A stretch of 64,000 bases of DNA from Saposhnikovia divaricata. Lineage: Eukaryota; Streptophyta; Magnoliopsida; Apiales; Apiaceae. The stretch lies in contig CM071598.1 of assembly GCA_036435485.1 (NCBI GenBank), forward strand, positions 201,479,148 to 201,543,147. Reading direction: 5' to 3'. Positions 53,592-64,000 of the stretch are shown piece after piece; position 1 is the stretch's first letter; each line of letters starts with the position of its first letter. Under the pieces are notes generated by a model. It was given only the letters and a program-made list of their open reading frames with translations. It was not told the origin of the DNA and did not search any database. Both the position numbers and the translations under genes were made by a program.

Positions 53592-56500
53592 TGTGACGCC
53601 CCCAGATCGGGGGTCGGAGATCTAGGCGCTCACGGTCTATTTTCCATTTATAACATACCTGTTCTTGCACATAATATAAATAAAACAGCCATCGACCCCA
53701 CACTAACTCACACCGCACACACACACAGAGGTTAGAGCCTCAGAAACGTCACAGCATTGATTAAGCAGAAATAAAATTATCAGAGTTATTACAGACCGAA
53801 TTAAATAGTATTTATGCTACCAGCAACACTTCGATATGAAGCGAAGTTGGCGGCTTGAAAGTTTGTTACGATACACTACCTTGCACAGGTCATACTGATA
53901 AATAAAACGAACTAACAAAAGCTGCCAACCAATCCGGCTAATGGGGCCTACCGGTGGAATCTCAACTGCTGGCTCGGGTCTAGTCACCTGCTTTCGAGCA
54001 GTCTGTCTGGGTCTTGCCATTTCGCTTAGCTGTTGTGTTTGTAAAATTTGAAAACAAGCAAGAGTGAGCAACTATAGCTCAGCAAGAAATATATGTATAA
54101 GGTAAGCAATATAACATTTCATATGATTGGCAGTTATTAAACTTGTTTGTATCAATCAGATATAAAATCACTTGTCATTGTTGATAAATTCCGAAGGTGC
54201 AGCCATATGTGCCCTTGTTTTCAAAATAAACTTGCCGTTCTAGATACTGCATTGAGTCAACATCTTTCTCATCAAAATAGAACACTATCAGCAACTTGGC
54301 ACAAAAGCCTAAGAAGTAGTGTCAAAGCATTTTTCCAAAATGGAGGAATGGGACTTAAAGAAAACACAAAACCTGACAAGGATTGACGATGATCAGTCGC
54401 CACATCCAAGTCCAATAATCCGCGGGTCTTCTCTACCGGTAGAAGGATAGAAACTACATCCGTAACTATCCCCGGGTGAAAACTACATCCGTAATCACCC
54501 TCAATGAAAACTACATCCGTAATCATCCTTCGGCAACACCTGGGCCGGAATAATAATTGATGGACCGCCTGGCTCACGGCCGCTTACACATCCCGGGAAT
54601 CGTTTGTCAACGGTTCCCACACCTGCCAGAGTCCCTTTTTCTTTTTCTTTTGAAAACTTGATTTTGATTGAAAACAGAGTAATTGAGGTCCGACATCAGT
54701 CGACCGATGATTCTTGAAATCATACAAGAAGCAGAACCTGACCGGGGGTTTTCGAAAATGTTTTGAGTTCGAAAGAGTTCGAGTTTGAAAGTATTAAAGG
54801 TATCTTGGATTAACTTTGTCTTTAAAATAATGAACCATAATTAATAAATAATATTTTAAGATTTAATATTAATAATTAATAAAATAATTATTCGATATAA
54901 TAAACTTTTAATCCAAGATAGGGTTTCGAGTATTTACGAAGATATGAACATAATACTTTAGTATACGATACTCCCCGAATGACCCTTCGGGTTTTCGCAA
55001 TCTAGATACGATATAATAATATACCGCTCCCCGGTCGATAGTATATACGGACCGCTACGACCTCTATTGCTAGAGTCGTTGTCCGAAGAAAACATTTCAA
55101 TCTAAGTTCAAGGAGTACAAGCATGTATGTACTTATACAATCTCAATTGCATCAATACTTCGATAAACATAGCATTTGATATAATTGAAAACTACAAACA
55201 CAACAGTGAAAGTCCTTGTATATGGATAAGTTTTGAAAAGTAAACTTGCCTTGGTTTGGTTGGGGTGGTCGAGCGTGCGGAGTCGAACGATCTATACATA
55301 AGCAATAACCGCTCGTTAGTACCTTAACAATATCTCCTTAATTACGGGGTTTTAGGGGGGTACGAAATTAACTTAATGACCTCGTCTTACGACACTCTAG
55401 CCCCACTATAGGTTCATGTCATCACTCGATACGCTCGTCACTTAATCGACTTAATTTAGTTACCACATTCGAATCATAACCATTACCCCTAGAATTATGC
55501 TCCACTAACGACTTTTTCCCTTGCGCGAAATTTACTCTAGCATTTTTATAAAATTCAAAAATTCATATTTTAATCGAATTCTTTTTGGGTGGTCTTCACC
55601 AATGCATTCCCTAGCTTCTCAAATTTTTCCATGATCGCACATATATTTTTATGGGTTTAAACAAGGTTCACAAGGGGGTCACTTAGTGCAGTCCGGAATC
55701 CAGAAACATAATTCACTTCTCCGGCCATAACTTAAAATCTATACATCACCTAGCCATGAACCTTACATTTCCAGAAACTAAATTCAATTATCTTTCCAAC
55801 AATATATGGTAGGACATCAGGGGACAACATTTGGGGGTTCAAAACCGTGTTACAAAACAGGTCAATGTTCCTGGAAAAACTCAGGAAGGATGTACTACTT
55901 AGATCAACCAATTTTCACAATTCCACAACACAACCAACACTTAATTCACTTAGTTCATGGTTTATAACACTCATGGAGATATATATACTATCCATAATCA
56001 TAAAAGTCACAATCACAACATCAAAACTCAAGATCCATGTCATCCATTACTTATACCACCAAGATTATAAATATAACACATGGATCTACTAACAAACACT
56101 ATAAACACTACATGACCAAAAGGGTTTGAGATATTTATACCTTCTTGAGCACCTAGGAGCCTTGGATAAGCCTTACACAACTCAATAACACCTTGAATGG
56201 TCTCCTACAACCCTTGCAATCCAAGATCTAAAGGAAAATCAAACATGGTTACTATTCACCAAATCTTTAACAATTTACAACTTGAATTTGGATGGATGAA
56301 ATGGCTTGAAACTATTAACATACCTTGTCTAGATGATGGAGAGGGCCTAGGATTTATGTTTTGATTTATGAGTGATGGGAAAGGGGGGAAGAAGAATTTT
56401 TCTTCTCCTTTTCTCTTCTTGGCCGAGAGCTATGAACAAGGGGGGAAGAGTTTTTTATTTTTGTGTTTTGTTGGTTGAATAATTGATGTTAAAAGGTGTT

Positions 56501-57078
56501 GGGTGATACATAATGTATAAGTATAGGCAAGGTACTAGCAAGGTATGGTCACATGTACTACTTGTCTCCCCTTTTTGAAAAGCAAGTAACTAGTTACTAT
56601 TCCTCTTCCATTTTGTTAACTAGTTTGCTTAATCCTAACCACTTGGTTGCATGGGACTTGCATGCAATACTACTCCTTGTATCATTATTCTCCCACCAAT
56701 GCTTGTCATTTAATCTTTAATTCGTATCGTATCTTAATTAATCTCTCGTAATAATACTTTGTCGCGTAGAGATTTCCCCTATAATTCCTTAAGTACTTAA
56801 TTGTGTAAATCCCTCGAATATCCAAAATTCCTCGTCATAATTCTTAATAAATCGTTTAATACTCTAATCATTCTCAAATCCAAAGTTTTATAAATCATAC
56901 TAACAATAAGACTCTTGCCTTCACAATCTTCCTTTTATCTTACATAATGAATGCAACAACATAGTTTCTCAGACAATCAATTCTATTAATCAATAGGGAT
57001 GACTAGAAAGGTTCTATATTGACAATGCCACAAGATATTAAATAAAAGAAAATATTACCAAAAATTAGGGTTCTTACA
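53592..57078 (-). repeat. 3' LTR of gypsy element 2
   Basis: 3487 bp. On the minus strand it starts TGTAAGAACCCTAATTT and ends GGGGGCGTCACA. Its U5-proximal part (53592-54100) matches 63489-64000. The 54270-55180 region resembles the LTR of gypsy element 1 (38240-38960), including the GGATGTAGTTTTCA tandem. Confidence 0.92.
53952..54020 (-). other. H3-tail-like mini ORF, copy in the 3' LTR
   Basis: Identical over this stretch to 63852-63920 in the 5' LTR: codons for MARPRQTARKQVTRPEP and AVEIPP, then a GT donor-like site. In the 3' LTR it would normally not be translated, because it lies past or at the transcript end. Confidence 0.6.
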
Positions 57079-57092
57079 TCCTCCCCTCCTTA
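57079..57092 (-). other. Polypurine tract of gypsy element 2
   Basis: The minus strand reads AAGGAGGGGAGGA directly before the 3' LTR start TGTAAGAACCC; equivalent to the tract in gypsy element 1. Confidence 0.88.
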
Positions 57093-57111
57093 AAAGGATT
57101 CCGTCCCGGAA

Positions 57112-60100
57112 TCAGGTTGAAAACAGTTGGGGGTGCTTTTCACGCATCGCGCTCTCTAGTTCCCATGTTGATTCTTCGACATTCTGATTCCTCCACAAAA
57201 CTCTCACTAGTTTGACAACCTTGTTCCTCAGCACCTGTTCTTTTCTATCCATGATTTCTACGGGTTGCTCCACATATGTTAAGTCTGGCTGCAGATCCAC
57301 CTGATCATGTTCTATCACATGTCGGAAGTCGGTATGGTAGGGTCGGAGCATGGACACATGGAACACATTATGTACTTGCTGCAAGCTCGGGGGTAAAGCC
57401 AATTCATAGGGTAACTTTCCAACTCGTTTCAAGATCTCAAAAGGTCCAATAAATCTTGGGCTTAGCTTCCCCTTCTTACCAAATCTCATCAATCCCTTCC
57501 ACGGTGATACTTTTAACATCACAAACTCTCCTACCTCATATTCTTTGTCCTTGCGGGTCTGGTCCGCATACTTCTTCTGTCTGTCTTGGGCCGCTACCAG
57601 CCGTCCTCTTATGAGCTCAATAGTTTCTCTTGTCTGTTGGACCAGTTCAGGCCCTAAAATCTTCCGCTCTCCAACCTCTTCCCAACACAAGGGAGACCGA
57701 CATCTTCGTTTGTATAAAGCTTCATATGGGGGCATGCCTATACTCGCATGGTAACTATTGTTGTAGGAAAATTCGATCAACGGCAAGTGGTCATCCCAAC
57801 TTCCCTTGAAATCTATCGCACATACTCTCAACATGTCCTCGATGGTCTGGATGGTTCTCTCACTCTGTTCGTCTGTTTGGGGATGGTATGCAGTACTCAT
57901 GTTTAACTTGGTCCCCACACAATCCTGAAAACTCCTCCAGAACCTGGAGTTGAATCTTGGGTCTCTATCTGATACAATGCTCACAGGAACCCCATGCCTA
58001 ACCACAATCTCCTTTAAGTAAATATCTGCCAGCTTGTCGACAGTGTATCTCTCGTTGATTGGAAGAAAATGTGCCGACTTGGTCAATCTATCGATGATTA
58101 CCGAAATGGCGTCATGATTAGTCTTGGTCCTTGGTAGTCCGACCACAAAGTCCATCGTAATATGCTCCCACTTCCACTCGGGTATCTCTAAGGGTTGCAA
58201 CAATCCACTGGGCCTCTGGTGTTCGGCCTTCACTCTTTGACATGTCAAGCATTTACTTACCCACTCGGCCACGTCCTTCTTCATATTTGGCCACCAATAG
58301 TATTCTCTCAAATCCCTATACATCTTAGTGCCTCCAGGGTGAATTGAGTACCTCGAACTATGAGCCTCTTGCAAAATCTCGTCTTTTAATTCTTGAACGT
58401 TCGGGATCCATATCCTAGATGCGTACCTCATAATTCCATTCCCGTCCTTCTCACACTTAATTTCCTCGCCAGTCAAAATTTTCTCCATCGAATTCTTTTC
58501 TTCTTCTATCTTCTTTTCCTGGCATAACTTAATCTTTTCCAATAGCGGGGGTTGGACTCTTATTTCCATTAGACTCTCTTGTCCAATTCCTGGTAACCTC
58601 ACCTCGATCTCCAGTTTCTCAAGGTCCTTGATCAATTCATCCACTGACGTTATCATCTTAAGCTTCTCCTTTCGGCTAAGTGCATCGGCCACTACGTTGG
58701 CCTTCCCTGGGTGATAATGAATCTCACAATCATAATCCTTGATTAGCTCTAACCATCTCCTCTGCCGCATGTTTAACTCTTTTTGAGTGAATATGTACTT
58801 TAAGCTCTTGTGATCCGTGTAGATTTCACACTTTTCTCCGTAAAGATAATGTCTCCAAATCTTCAAAGCAAAAACTATCGCTGCTAATTCCAAATCATGG
58901 GTGGGGTATCTCATCTCGTACTCCTTAAGTTGTCTGGATGCATACGCGATCACTTTACCGTGCTGCATAAGCACACACCCTAAACCTTTATGGGATGCGT
59001 CGCTATAAATCACAAAATCTCCCTTATCATTAGGTAGGGCTAGTACTGGTGCTGTCACCAACCTCTTTTTCAACTCTTGGAAGCTCTCTTCGCATTTTTC
59101 CGTCCACACAAACTTCTCGGTCTTGCGAGTTAGTCGGGTCAAAGGGGCTGCTATCTTTGCAAAGTCTTGGACAAATCTCCTATAGTAGCCAGCCAGTCCT
59201 ATGAAACTTCTCACCTCTGTCGGAGTGGTTGGTCTCTCCCAATTTGATACAGCCTCTATTTTGGCTGGGTCCACTAGAATGCCTTGTTCGCTAATCACAT
59301 GCCCTAAAAACTGAACTTCCTTCAACCAAAATTCACACTTCGAGAACTTAGCGTACAACTTTTCTTCTCTTAATGCTCCCAATACAATCCTCAAGTGCTC
59401 TGCATGTTCCTCCTTCGTCTTGGAATAAATCAAGATGTCATCGATGAAGACTATAACACACTTGTCCAAGTATTTCTTGAAGACTCGATTCATTAAGTCC
59501 ATGAAAGCTGCAGGGGCATTCGTTAACCCAAATGACATCACTAGGAACTCATAGTGTCCGTACCGGGTGCGAAAGGCTGTCTTTGGTATATCTTCTGGTT
59601 TAATCTTTAACTGGTGATACCCGGTCCTCAAATCAATTTTGGAAAAATAAACTGCGTCTTTCAATTGATCAAACAGGTCATCTATCCTGGGCAAGGGATA
59701 CTTATTCTTTATAGTCACCTTGTTCAGCTCTCTATAGTCTATACATAATCTCATACTACCATCCTTCTTTTCCACGAACAACACCGGGGCTCCCCACGGT
59801 GACACACTAGGTCTTATCATCCCTTTATCCAACAACTCTTGTAACTGAGTGGCTAGCTCTTTCATCTCCACTGGGGCTAGCCGATATGGGGCTTTCGAAA
59901 TTGGGGCCGTACCCGGAACTAAGTCTATAGCGAACTCGATGTCTCTATCAGGTGGTAGTCCGGGAAGATCATCCGGAAATACGTCCGCGAACTCATTAAC
60001 GACAGGGATTTCCTATAGGTTTGGTGCCTCCTTCTTGGTATCCTTCACATAGGCTAAATAGGCTTCGCATCCTTTACGTAACAGCTTCTTAGCTTGAATC

Positions 60101-61800
60101 ATAGTTAGGAACTTTTGGTTTTGCCGTTTCCCACTAAACACTACTTCCTCGTCCCCTGGCAGTCTCAAACTTACTTTCTTCTTTACACAATCAATCTGGG
60201 CTCCGTGGGTTGTTAACCAATCCATACCTACTATTACGTCAAACTCTCCTAGTTTAAAAGGTATTAAGTCTACCCGAAAGTGTCGCCCTTCTATTTCTAG
60301 GTCACATCCTGGACATACTTGGCTAACGGGAATAATTTCATGATTAGCTATCTCTATTTGCAATCTGTCTTTCAATGGTTCAGTCTTAAGGCCTAACTGA
60401 CATACAAAATCTAGAGATATGAAAGACTTGGTAGCTCCCGAATCAAATAAAACATTTGCCTTAACTTAGTTGAGTAGTAGAGTACCTGCAATCACATCCG
60501 TGTTCCTCACGGCATCCTGCACCGTCATGTTAAAAGTTCTTGCAGTAGGGGCCTTGTTAGAAGCAGTTCCACTCACCCTCGATGCATCTGGCCGAGAGGA
60601 CATACATTCCCTCATTCGGTGCCCTGGTTTCCCACACTTGAAGCAATTACCTCCGGCACTGGTGTTGTTACTAGTTCCTCGACAGGCGTTAGCATAATGT
60701 CCTGTCAGCCCACACTTGAAGCACTTCACATCTTGCAGGTTACACACGCCCGCATGTTTCCTTCCACATTTATTACATTCTGGGGGTTGGGCTCGGGATG
60801 GGGTAGAGTAAGATGATCCCTGTGGTCAGCCGCTCTGGCCCACACTCCAACTTTCAGCTCTCTTGGTTCCAAAGTTTCCGCTGGGTTGGGACATCGTTCC
60901 TCGCTTAAATTTGCTCGGAAAGCTCCCTCCCGCAGAATTTCCCTTCCGATTATCAAGCTTCCTCTTCTTCCCTTCCTTCTCCTTCTGCATCTGTTCACTC
61001 CCAGCCTCAACAATTGATGCTTTCTGTACTAGGGTGGCATAGTCTGTCAGCTCAAGAACCGCCACACGATTCTGAATCCATTGCTTTAGCCCTAATTGAA
61101 ACCTTCGGGCCCTCTTTGCCTCAGAGTTCACATACTCCGGCACAAACCTCGACAACTCAGTAAATTTGGCCTCATACTCAGCCACCGTCATGTTACCTTG
61201 CTTCAGTTCCAAAAACTTCAGCTCCATTTGTGTCTCCATGAACCTAGGAAAGTACTTCTCCAAGAACAGCTCGCTAAACCTCTCCCAGGTCACCACACCT
61301 CTTCCTTCCAAATTCTTCTTAGCTTCCCACCAATAGTTCGCCTCACCCTTCAGAAGGTAAGTGGCGAAAACAGTCTTCTGCTCCTCAGCGACACCTAGTA
61401 TCTCGAAAGATTTTTCCATTTCCTTCAGCCAAGCCCTTGCCTTGACCGGATCGGCAGTTCCTTTAAATTCTGGGGGTTTCAGGGATTTGAAGTTCCGGAA
61501 AGCATTTGCATTAGCATTTTGGAGTGGTTGCTGAACTGGGGGACGGTCCAAGTTCTGCCTAAGTAACTCCCTGACTTGTTCCATAGGGCCTCCCCTAGGA
61601 TGTTCTGCCTCTCGGGTGTCATCACCAGCTTCTTCTTCTTCATACTCAGAGTCATCAAATAAGTTATGATCGTTGCCCTCCCTCTCACTCAGGTTGACAT
61701 TCTCCCCTTCATGGTTATGGTGGCCTCCGGTCCCATGGTGGCTACCCTGGCCCTCAGAACTGATCGGGTGAGCTCGAGTGTTCATTCTTCTGGGTGGCAT
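57112..61800 (-). CDS. Gag-pol polyprotein of gypsy element 2, one frame with three stop codons
   Basis: From ATG at 61800 to the stop at 57112 everything is in one frame (1563 codons), interrupted by TGA at 60826-60828, TAA at 60466-60468 and TAG at 60013-60015. Gag (to 60829) has FEILGVAEEQKTVFATYLLK and WERFSELFLEKYFPRFMETQ. Zinc knuckles CFKCGLTGHYANAC and CFKCGKPGHRMREC follow at 60720-60610. Protease has LFDSGATKSF near 60450. Reverse transcriptase has FIDDILIYS near 59445, RNase H IYSDASHKGLG near 59010, integrase HHCC near 58350-58240 and the D, D, E in ITMDFVVGLP, IVSDRDPRF, QSERTIQT. The chromodomain-like tail is VLRNKVVKLVRVLWRNQNVE...STWELESAM. The copy cannot make full-length protein without readthrough. 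Confidence 0.93.
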
Positions 61801-62521
61801 GATTCTGATAATAAAACAAGAAATGGGTTAGGGTTTTCCAACTACCTGACAGCGTTTACACGGGTCAGGAGCGTATCATTCCTCCTCATAAGGGTGGAAG
61901 TTGCAAAAGTTTTAATAATCCGATGTTGGAAATAAAATGTCAAACATTTTTGGGAAAAATCCCTTTGGGATGCGAAAACATTTACAAGAGTTTTCAAAAT
62001 TTCGAAACCTCAAAATTTTTTTTTTTTTTGAAAAAAATTTATTTAAAAAAATTGTAGGAACATTTTTGAAAATTGTAGAGAACAATTTGAAATCGAATAT
62101 CGTAAATTTGAAACAGCATGGTTGTATTTGTGGCTTGTGGTAATTGTATAATCACAGTTGTATATCAAAACAGTAGAGCATGGCATCGGAAAGTAAAGCA
62201 GTTGAGGCAATATTAAGGAAACTGAAACTAAATAAGTACGGTACAAGGGTTATCACAAAGTTTGGATGTTAGAGCCAAATACATAGTTCCGATGTCAAAG
62301 TCTAGCAAAAGTGGAACAAATACAAGTACATCATCCGAATAGTCAGGCTACACAAAAGTAGGGATACATCCGTACATACTACCCGAAGTCACATCTACAT
62401 ATCTGTAGGTCAGTCTACTCATCCACTGGTCAGAAAGGATACCACTGCACAAGTCAACTATCCCGCAAAATCGACACACTAATGTCATCTGAACCTAGGG
62501 GACTGAGCTATCAGTAACACA
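61801..62521 (-). other. Spacer between leader ORF and gag of gypsy element 2
   Basis: About 720 bases without a supported ORF, containing an A/T-rich patch near 62010-62050. It may be untranslated leader or intron. Confidence 0.6.
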
Positions 62522-63256
62522 TCACGGGGCCGCACCGCGGCGGAGCAAGGTCCTCACTCGGGCAAATGCACGACGCACAACACGCCTAGCATCCCTAGCC
62601 TGGATCACTCCGCCCCCGCGGATCCCTAATCCAAGAATCCTCTCCCGACTCATCCTCTCAATCCTATGGAGTCGAGCCCTATTCCTCCTAGCAACAGCGG
62701 TCCTCATCTCAGCCTGGATCCTCAAGCACGCCTCGCGCTCCTCCACTAGTGCCCGCCTCGCCTCATTAAGTCGGGCCTCTGCAGATAGTAAGTCTCGGGT
62801 TAGGAACTGTACCACGTAAGCGTGCTCAGTACCCGACACTGGGGGTAGGTCCATCGGTGGAGGTGGTATGACAGGAACAGGAGCAGGTGCAGCAGCAGTA
62901 GCAGGAGCAGTAGCAGGGGTAGGGTCAAGCTCCTCCTCTCCAGAAGTGTCATCCTCGGAGTCACCGCCCGATGAAACAGGGCTAGATGTCTGTGGAGAAG
63001 GTGGGGGTGACACAACACGACCCTCACCGGATCTCACACTCTCCTCATCAGTAGCTACAGGAGATGGGGTAACAGGCTCTGGCTCAGGCTCAAAGGGCTC
63101 CTCAACGGGATCCTCATCATCAGTATCTCCTATCAGCGTAATCCAGGGGCCAAGCTCAGAGTCAGCACCCATATCCTCCTCAGGATCCTCGGTATCTCGC
63201 ATCAGTGCCTCATCATGCTCTCTCTCGAAAGCCTCAGGGTCTGGGATCTCCTCCAT
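62522..63256 (-). CDS. 244-residue leader ORF of gypsy element 2 (accessory protein, unknown)
   Basis: An extra ORF between the primer site and gag, not part of the standard gypsy gene set. Composition falls into blocks: residues 1-90 very acidic (EEDMGADSELG, DTDDEDPVEEPFEPEPEP), 90-145 Pro/Ala/Ser-rich (PTPATAPATAAAPAPVP), 150-205 a probable coiled coil (LLSAEARLNEARRALVEERE), and an arginine-rich C-terminus (RRVVRRAFARVRTLLRRG). It is uninterrupted and GC-rich. I do not recognise a domain. The bases before its ATG read TTATTTCCCTTGTGTAG on the minus strand, a textbook splice acceptor, so it may be the second exon of a spliced product (see 63852-63920). Confidence 0.6.
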   Translation of the reverse strand: MEEIPDPEAFEREHDEALMRDTEDPEEDMGADSELGPWITLIGDTDDEDPVEEPFEPEPEPVTPSPVATDEESVRSGEGRVVSPPPSPQTSSPVSSGGDSEDDTSGEEELDPTPATAPATAAAPAPVPVIPPPPMDLPPVSGTEHAYVVQFLTRDLLSAEARLNEARRALVEEREACLRIQAEMRTAVARRNRARLHRIERMSRERILGLGIRGGGVIQARDARRVVRRAFARVRTLLRRGAAP

Positions 63257-63471
63257 CTACACAAGGGAAATAAGGAGGGTCACTAACCGAAAAGAAAGGT
63301 TTAGGAGTAGTTCCCTCACGGGCCTTAAAGTCAGGGCTATATCCGATAACCCGACTACAAACTCGATGAGAGTTCTAAGTATTATTAATGTTGTTATTAA
63401 GGTTATAGTTATTGTTATTATTATCAGGGTTGCTTTCTTAAATTACTATCGTTTCTGAGAACTGTAACCTC

Positions 63472-63483
63472 GCTCTGATACCA
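63472..63483 (-). other. Primer binding site of gypsy element 2 (tRNA-iMet)
   Basis: The minus strand reads TGGTATCAGAGC, about six bases inside the 5' LTR. Confidence 0.92.
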
Positions 63484-63488
63484 TTTCC

Positions 63489-64000
63489 GTGACGCCCCCA
63501 GATCCGGGGTCGGAGATCTAGGCGCTCACGATCCATTTTCCATTTATAACATACATGTTCTTGCACATAATATAAATAAAACAGCCATCGACCCCACACT
63601 AACTCACACCGCACACACACACACACACAGGTTAGAGCCTCAGAAACGTCACAGCATTGATTAAGCAGAAATAAAATTATCATAGTTATTACAGACCGAA
63701 TTAAATAGTATTTATGCTACCAGCAACACTTCGATATGAAGCGAAGTTGGTGGCTTGAAAGTTTGTTACGATACACTACCTTGCACAGGTCATACTGATA
63801 AATAAAATGAACTAACAAAAGCTGCCAACCAATCCGGCTAATGGGGCCTACCGGTGGAATCTCAACTGCTGGCTCGGGTCTAGTCACCTGCTTTCGAGCA
63901 GTCTGTCTGGGTCTTGCCATTTCGCTTAGCTGTTGTGTTTGTAAAATTTGAAAACAAGCAAGAGTGAGCAACTATAGCTCAGCAAGAAATATATGTATAA
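63489..64000 (-). repeat. 5' LTR of gypsy element 2 (partial)
   Basis: Matches 53592-54100 with a few substitutions (GATCCGGGG for GATCGGGGG, TGGTGGC for TGGCGGC) and a longer CA run at 63610-63630. The terminal base differs (GTCACG against GTCACA). The rest, including U3, lies beyond the window. Confidence 0.92.
63852..63920 (-). other. Histone-H3-tail-like mini exon in the 5' LTR (predicted)
   Basis: ATG at 63920 on the minus strand encodes MARPRQTARKQVTRPEP and AVEIPP. Histone H3 begins MARTKQTARKS, so eight of the first ten residues agree, including the QTARK core; lysine 4 is arginine and serine 10 glutamine. After 23 codons comes CCACCG|GTAGGC, and after 11 codons an alternative CAG|GTGACT; both donors are in phase 0 and so is the acceptor before 63256. 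Without splicing the ORF runs on to 63717 (84 residues from its first Met). A product, and any chromatin role, are inference. Confidence 0.5.

Larger units (their letters stand above)
53592..64000 (-). mobile_element. Gypsy element 2: Tekay-like chromovirus with leader ORFs (5' LTR cut by window end)
   Basis: Minus-strand order: 5' LTR (64000-63489, partial), primer site, 244-codon leader ORF, gag, zinc knuckles, protease, reverse transcriptase, RNase H, integrase, chromodomain, polypurine tract (57079-57092), 3' LTR (57078-53592). Gag-pol is one frame broken by three stop codons. LTR copies are nearly identical where both are visible, so it is young. The chromodomain and tRNA-Met primer place it among Tekay/Del chromoviruses. 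Its LTR is related to that of gypsy element 1. Confidence 0.93.

Noticed and set aside
60826..60828. Programmed stop readthrough between gag and pol
   Set aside because: Two further in-frame stops follow (60466, 60013) and the zinc knuckles lie after the first stop, so ordinary decay is simpler.

Overview
The window is nuclear DNA of a eudicot plant. The evidence is TIR-type NBS-LRR and LRR receptor-kinase sequences, a pentatricopeptide-repeat (PPR) gene, a Stowaway MITE, a CACTA transposon, and plant-type Ty1/copia (Tnt1-like) and Ty3/gypsy (Tat/Athila-like and chromodomain Tekay-like) retrotransposons. I cannot name the species. It reads as a graveyard of disease-resistance-type genes broken by nested transposons. 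The only gene that looks intact is a small two-exon secreted cysteine-rich (defensin-like) gene at 23285-23620.

Layout. 1-8341: non-autonomous gypsy element on the minus strand with 2.6 kb LTRs and only a gag-like ORF; it sits inside a Tnt1-like copia element whose remainder fills 8342-12626. That copia element abuts an LRR receptor kinase pseudogene (12627-20412), which is also split by a 6.2 kb CACTA element (13245-19445, TSD TGT). The CACTA carries a captured PXA-domain sorting-nexin fragment and a 14-copy array of about 175 bp. 20413-25800: AT-rich intergenic DNA with the defensin-like gene, a TNL LRR scrap, a Stowaway MITE and a long-TIR element. 25800-33810: a block with ~180 bp inverted repeats at its ends, holding a MAGE/NSE3 fragment joined to a PPR pseudogene (At1g20230-like); the PPR gene is interrupted by copia element 2 (28299-33220, TSD GAGTG). 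34058-52932: one TIR-NBS-LRR pseudogene split by a 13.5 kb gypsy element with 3.9 kb LTRs (35954-49441, TSD TTGGG) and by a mosaic copia element (49449-51559). 53592-64000: a second, related gypsy element on the minus strand with gag-pol, chromodomain and unusual leader ORFs; its 5' LTR runs off the window.

The most unusual signal is in that last element. Inside its LTR a short ORF begins MARPRQTARKQ, very like the histone H3 amino-terminal tail. It ends at a consensus splice donor in phase with a strong acceptor placed exactly before the ATG of a 244-codon acidic/arginine-rich ORF upstream of gag. This predicts a spliced accessory protein with a histone-H3-like tail, made by an element whose integrase carries a chromodomain.
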